DNA of 64,000 nt from Solirubrum puertoriconensis (GTDB lineage: Bacteria; Bacteroidota; Bacteroidia; Cytophagales; Hymenobacteraceae). The translations under genes and the position numbers were made by a program. Under the pieces are notes generated by a model that was not told where the DNA came from, made no database searches, and saw nothing but the letters and a program-made list of their open reading frames with translations. Where the stretch lies: assembly GCF_001483135.1 (NCBI RefSeq), contig NZ_LNAL01000007.1, positions 434,001 to 498,000 of the forward strand, written 5' to 3'. Below are positions 60,998 through 64,000 of the stretch, piece by piece (the first letter of the stretch is position 1; each line of letters begins with the position of its first letter).

Positions 60998-62032
60998 ATG
61001 CGCCGGGGGCTGGTTGTAGGTAAGTTTGCACCTTTTCATCGCGGGCACCAGTACCTGCTGGAGGCCGCCGCCGCGCACTGCGACGAGCTACACGTGTGGG
61101 TGTACTCCAACCCCGACCCGAAAAGCATGCCCGCCCCGGTGCGTGCCCGTTGGATAGAGCTCATTTACGCCCAACCCCAGGGCCCAGCCATCGGCCGTAC
61201 GCCGCTCCGGGTTCGTAGCTTCTTGCCGGAGCTCGATAACCTGCCGCCTAACTCAGCCCCCGATTACGCGCACCGCGAGTTTGTGCGCCAACAGCTGTTA
61301 GACTCAGGCATTTCCATTGACGTGGTATTCACCAGCGAAGCCTACGGCCCGGGCTTTGCCGAGCACCTAGGCGCCGAGCACGTGCTGGTTGATGCCAAGC
61401 GCCTGCGGGTGCCCATCTCGGGCACCCAGGTGCGGGCCGATGTGTACGGGCTGGCTAACTGGCTGCACCCGGTGGTGCAAGCGCACTTTACCTCGCCCGA
61501 GTACGTGCAGCGCGCGGTACTGCTCGGGGCCGAAAGCACCGGCAAATCAACGCTTGCAGCAGCCCTAGGTCGGCAGTATGGTACCAGCTGGGTGCCCGAG
61601 TACGGCCGCACTTTGTGGGAAGCACAACAGGGCCAATTGGCCTACCCCGATTTGCTGCGCATTGCGCATAGGCACCGCGAGCTGGAGGACGAGGCCCTAG
61701 CGAAGGCCCGCCACTGGCTGTTCGTCGACACCAACGCCGTTACCACGCTCTTCTATTCGTACGCCTACTACGGCCGCGCCGAAACCGAGCTGCACGCCTT
61801 GGCTCAGGAGTGCCGTACGCGTTACCAGCACACCTTTGTGTGCGCGCCCGATTTCCCGTTCGAGCAGGATGGTACCCGCGCTCCGGCCGCTGCCCAGGGC
61901 TTTCATCAGGCTGCCGTACTTATGCAGTTGGGCATGCTGAATATTCCTTACACTTTGCTTACGGGAAGCTTGGAGGAGCGCCTAAGGCAGGTATCGGCGG
62001 TGCTTGAAGTTGATCAGGATTCTAAATTATAG
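60998..62032 (+). CDS. nadR: NadR-type NMN adenylyltransferase/ribosylnicotinamide kinase
   Basis: A 344-residue bifunctional NAD-salvage protein. Residues 1-165 are a nucleotidyltransferase: GKFAPFHRGHQYLL with the HxGH motif (H14-H17) and ISGTQVRAD. Residues 170-344 are a P-loop kinase with GAESTGKST at 177-185 and the lid and base segments VPEYGRTLWE and FVDTNAVTT. It lacks the N-terminal HTH of the enterobacterial NadR, so it is an enzyme and not a repressor. It starts 16 bases after the propeller gene stop and may share its message. Eleven bases separate it from the convergent corA. Confidence 0.9.
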   Translation: MRRGLVVGKFAPFHRGHQYLLEAAAAHCDELHVWVYSNPDPKSMPAPVRARWIELIYAQPQGPAIGRTPLRVRSFLPELDNLPPNSAPDYAHREFVRQQLLDSGISIDVVFTSEAYGPGFAEHLGAEHVLVDAKRLRVPISGTQVRADVYGLANWLHPVVQAHFTSPEYVQRAVLLGAESTGKSTLAAALGRQYGTSWVPEYGRTLWEAQQGQLAYPDLLRIAHRHRELEDEALAKARHWLFVDTNAVTTLFYSYAYYGRAETELHALAQECRTRYQHTFVCAPDFPFEQDGTRAPAAAQGFHQAAVLMQLGMLNIPYTLLTGSLEERLRQVSAVLEVDQDSKL

Positions 62033-62043
62033 CTGCTTATTTG

Positions 62044-63279
62044 TCAGTTTGTTAGCCAACCTTTCTTATAGAAATAAACGAGCTGCCCCGTTACAATAAC
62101 CAGCAGCACGCCCAGCAAAACAGGGTAACCCAGGGGGTGGTACAGCTCGGGCATATTTAGTGGGTTGATGCCGCCTTGCGGGTTCTCGCGCTGGAAGTTC
62201 ATGCCGTACAAGCCCACCACAAAGCTCAGCGGAATAAAGATGCTGCTGATGATGGTGAGCACCTTCATTACCTCGTTCATGCGGTTGCTCTGGTCCGACA
62301 TGTACAGGTCGATCAGGCTCGATACCGATTCGCGGTAGCTTTCCGTGAGGTCGAGGGCTTGGATGGCGTGGTCGTAACAGTCGCGGAAAAAAACCTTCAT
62401 TTCTTCCGACACCACCTCATCGGGCATGCGCAGCAGTTCGGCAATCTTTTCGCGCTCGGGGTAAACCAGGCGGCGGAAGCGCACGATGTCCTTTTTAATC
62501 TGCAGAATGCGGGCAAGCAGGCGCTTGTTGGGGCGGCCGCGCAAAATCACGTTTTCTAGCTCCTCAATGTAGTCGCCAATGGCCGCCATGGTGGGGTAGT
62601 AGTGGTCGAGCACCACATCGGTGAGGGCGTAGGCGAGGTAGAGGGGTGGGCGTTGCTTGATTTGGCTGTAACCCGAGCGAATGCGCTGGCGCACAGTGTC
62701 GAGGCAGTCCTCGTAGTCGTCCTGAAACGAAAGCACGTAATTACTTCCCGTAAACAAGCTTAGCTGATCGTCGTCAATCTCGAGCTGGGAGGTAAACTCC
62801 GTCATGCGCGATACCAGGAACAGCTGCCCGTCATCGTTTAGCTCCACCTTGGCGCGTTGGTAGTCGCCTAGCACGTCTTCCATCTGCAGGGGGTGCAACC
62901 CAAAATCCTGCATGAAGCGCCGCATCAGCTCCACGTCGCCGTAGCCGCGTACATCAATCCAATGACGGCGTTCGGGCTGCCCCCGAAAGCGCTGCATCAG
63001 TTCGTCGTAGCTCGAGCATTCGCATTCGTCAAAGCCGTTGGCATCGTAGCTAAACAGAAACAGCTTGGGCGGCAGGGCATCGTCGGGGATGATGAGCGTG
63101 CCCGGACGCGCGCCAACGCCTTGGCTGTGTGCCTGCCGGGTGGCGTCGCGGTCCGAAACGCTGGTCGAGCGCATTTTGTCGTCGTCCTCATCGTCGTCGG
63201 CAACCGTTGGCGCAGCCGATGCAGCAGTAGGGGGAGTGGAAGTAGCAGGTTGCGGATTGCCCGCATTCAAATCAGACAT
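62044..63279 (-). CDS. corA: Magnesium/cobalt transporter CorA
   Basis: A 411-residue CorA-type channel. The long N-terminal cytoplasmic domain ends in two C-terminal membrane helices; the GMN signature is at residues 359-361 (VGLYGMNFQ), with LPLSFVVG-like residues before it and a Lys-rich cytoplasmic tail (YKKGWLTN). Residues 1-60 are a Thr/Ala/Asp-rich low-complexity stretch (including DDDEDDDK), longer than usual and possibly disordered. Ion preference (Mg, Co or Ni) cannot be told. It is minus strand, convergent with nadR without a terminator between. Confidence 0.93.
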   Translation of the reverse strand: MSDLNAGNPQPATSTPPTAASAAPTVADDDEDDDKMRSTSVSDRDATRQAHSQGVGARPGTLIIPDDALPPKLFLFSYDANGFDECECSSYDELMQRFRGQPERRHWIDVRGYGDVELMRRFMQDFGLHPLQMEDVLGDYQRAKVELNDDGQLFLVSRMTEFTSQLEIDDDQLSLFTGSNYVLSFQDDYEDCLDTVRQRIRSGYSQIKQRPPLYLAYALTDVVLDHYYPTMAAIGDYIEELENVILRGRPNKRLLARILQIKKDIVRFRRLVYPEREKIAELLRMPDEVVSEEMKVFFRDCYDHAIQALDLTESYRESVSSLIDLYMSDQSNRMNEVMKVLTIISSIFIPLSFVVGLYGMNFQRENPQGGINPLNMPELYHPLGYPVLLGVLLVIVTGQLVYFYKKGWLTN

Positions 63280-63425
63280 ACAAGCGGTAAGCTAAGGGCC
63301 CAGGGGCCATCCTTGGCGTAATGCTACGCAGCGGCGGCCATAAATGTGCTGCCCGATGCCGGCAAGTCTGACTTATCGACCTAGGGCCACAGGGGCTGGC
63401 AACCACTTACGGGCGTTTTTTACGT

Positions 63426-63434
63426 TACCTTCGC
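63426..63434 (+). promoter_or_regulatory. Possible -7 element for the edge gene
   Basis: TACCTTCGC is a TTCG variant of TAnnTTTG(C), 21 bases before GTG 63455. Confidence 0.4.
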
Positions 63435-63454
63435 AGCCTTACAGTTTTGCCCGC

Positions 63455-64000
63455 GTGACTCATTTGCCTTCTTCCGACGTGTCTGCCGCTGCCGTTGCTG
63501 GCGAAGTGTGCGCGTTGCAGAGCGGCCACGGGCGCTACCAACTCCGCTGGCAGCACGAGTTTACGCCTGCCTACCCGCTGGCCGAGGAGCTGTACTTGTA
63601 CCTGCAGCCCGACCAACTGGCCCACGCCAATGTGCCTGGCCAACGCCTACTGGTGCTGCTCGAAGATTTGCACCTAGGGCAAACTGTTGGCTGGTGGCCG
63701 GTGCTCATCGCCCCCAATGCCGAAGCGCGCAGCCCGTGGCAAGCACCGTTTGGAGGCCCGCAGCTGTTGCGCCCCGATGTGCCCGCCGGCGTGCTCGATG
63801 AGTGGCTTACGCAAGTGCACCTAGGGTTGGCCGCGCGGGGCGCCCAGCGGCTGGTGCAGCGCTTGGCTCCTTTTGCCTACGAGCCCCGCACCATGGGGCC
63901 GCTGGTAGCGGCCTTGCAACGTACCGGGCACACCATCAGCTTGGCCGAAATCGACAGCTACTTGCCATTGGAGCATGCCTATGATGCGCGCCTGCACCCC
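63455..64000 (+). CDS. Unidentified protein, 3' end beyond the window
   Basis: A GTG-started frame runs without a stop to the window edge, giving 182 codons. It reads THLPSSDVSAAAVAGEVCAL and then a Leu- and His-rich sequence (ELYLYLQPDQLAHANVPGQR, LLVLLEDLHLGQTVGWWPV, QVHLGLAARGAQRLVQRLAP, TMGPLVAALQRTGHTISLAE). Two of the CCTAGG copies encode Leu-Gly within it. The layout resembles a GNAT-type acetyltransferase, but I cannot name the family. Codon use and a promoter-like box upstream support a real gene. Confidence 0.65.
   Translation, partial: MTHLPSSDVSAAAVAGEVCALQSGHGRYQLRWQHEFTPAYPLAEELYLYLQPDQLAHANVPGQRLLVLLEDLHLGQTVGWWPVLIAPNAEARSPWQAPFGGPQLLRPDVPAGVLDEWLTQVHLGLAARGAQRLVQRLAPFAYEPRTMGPLVAALQRTGHTISLAEIDSYLPLEHAYDARLHP

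Larger units (their letters stand above)
1025..63825. repeat. Dispersed iterated palindrome CCTAGG across the window
   Basis: By eye I find about 81 copies of CCTAGG, on average one per 790 bases, spread evenly. About 74 belong to the 7-mer CCTAGGT or its complement ACCTAGG; exceptions include 3341, 6974, 42998, 45358, 49911, 58030 and 59469. Within genes nearly all are read as CTA-GGN (Leu-Gly). About 16 copies are intergenic (for example 17427, 18689, 22803, 25717, 26948, 32305, 34132, 34195, 34322, 37109, 52097, 55304, 55409, 57100) and four overlap TAG stop codons. Counts were made by hand and may be off by a few. Confidence 0.8.

Noticed and set aside
1025-63825. CCTAGG copies as a CRISPR or transposon end
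   Set aside because: They are single 6-7 base words with no conserved flanks, regular spacing or nearby cas or transposase genes.

Overview
This window looks like chromosomal DNA of a high-GC Bacteroidota of the Hymenobacter type (family Hymenobacteraceae). The evidence is a set of Bacteroidota-typical families (DUF4290 beside murA, DUF3109, the ArsS arsenosugar radical-SAM locus), repeated TAnnTTTG-type -7 promoter elements, the near absence of Shine-Dalgarno sequences, and GC near 60% by eye. I see no rRNA or tRNA genes, no insertion sequences, no CRISPR and no phage. Coding density is high and no gene-free stretch exceeds 300 bases.

Layout. 1-2806: end of a chemotaxis-type operon (cheB tail, cheA, CheC-like phosphatase). 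2841-5325: ureohydrolase, a small holin-family membrane protein and a DUF4349 lipoprotein. 5483-10403 (minus): murA with DUF4290, a small membrane protein, and the PcrA/UvrD helicase. 10598-16946: a DUF3109 protein facing the lipid block DUF177-rpmF-plsX-fabH-efp-accB-accC. 17024-20201 (minus): an orphan HigA-like regulator with an operator-like palindrome, pdxA and pepA. 20334-26880 (plus): rsmA, a SerA-like dehydrogenase, greA with a terminator in its leader, a HIT-NuiA fusion, a FkbM methyltransferase, a hydrolase and two unknowns. 26958-28439 (minus): a secreted NucA-type nuclease lipoprotein. 28565-35520: a giant DinG-like helicase, a DUF885 peptidase, a thioredoxin-like protein and a YdcF-like protein. 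35626-38692: an aldehyde dehydrogenase, then an ECF sigma and anti-sigma pair. 38755-39054: an H-NOX remnant. 39129-42707: arsenosugar genes. 42692-46759 (minus): membrane sugar-transfer genes. 46939-50055: peroxiredoxin, GAF protein, duplicated-domain unknown, hydrolase. 50108-53730 (minus): an FAD/4Fe-4S redox module. 53952-64000: unknowns, APC permease, TPR protein, large propeller protein, NadR, CorA and an edge-truncated gene.

The main genome-scale signal is the palindrome CCTAGG. I count about 81 copies by eye, against roughly 20 expected from composition, and about 74 of them extend to CCTAGGT/ACCTAGG. They occur in genes (almost always as Leu-Gly, CTA-GGN) and in intergenic DNA, which recalls the cyanobacterial HIP1 element. 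The other points most worth a second look are the HIT-NuiA fusion 3 kb from a NucA-type nuclease, the terminator inside the greA leader, the decayed H-NOX gene beside an ECF sigma system, and a Cys-to-Asp MurA.
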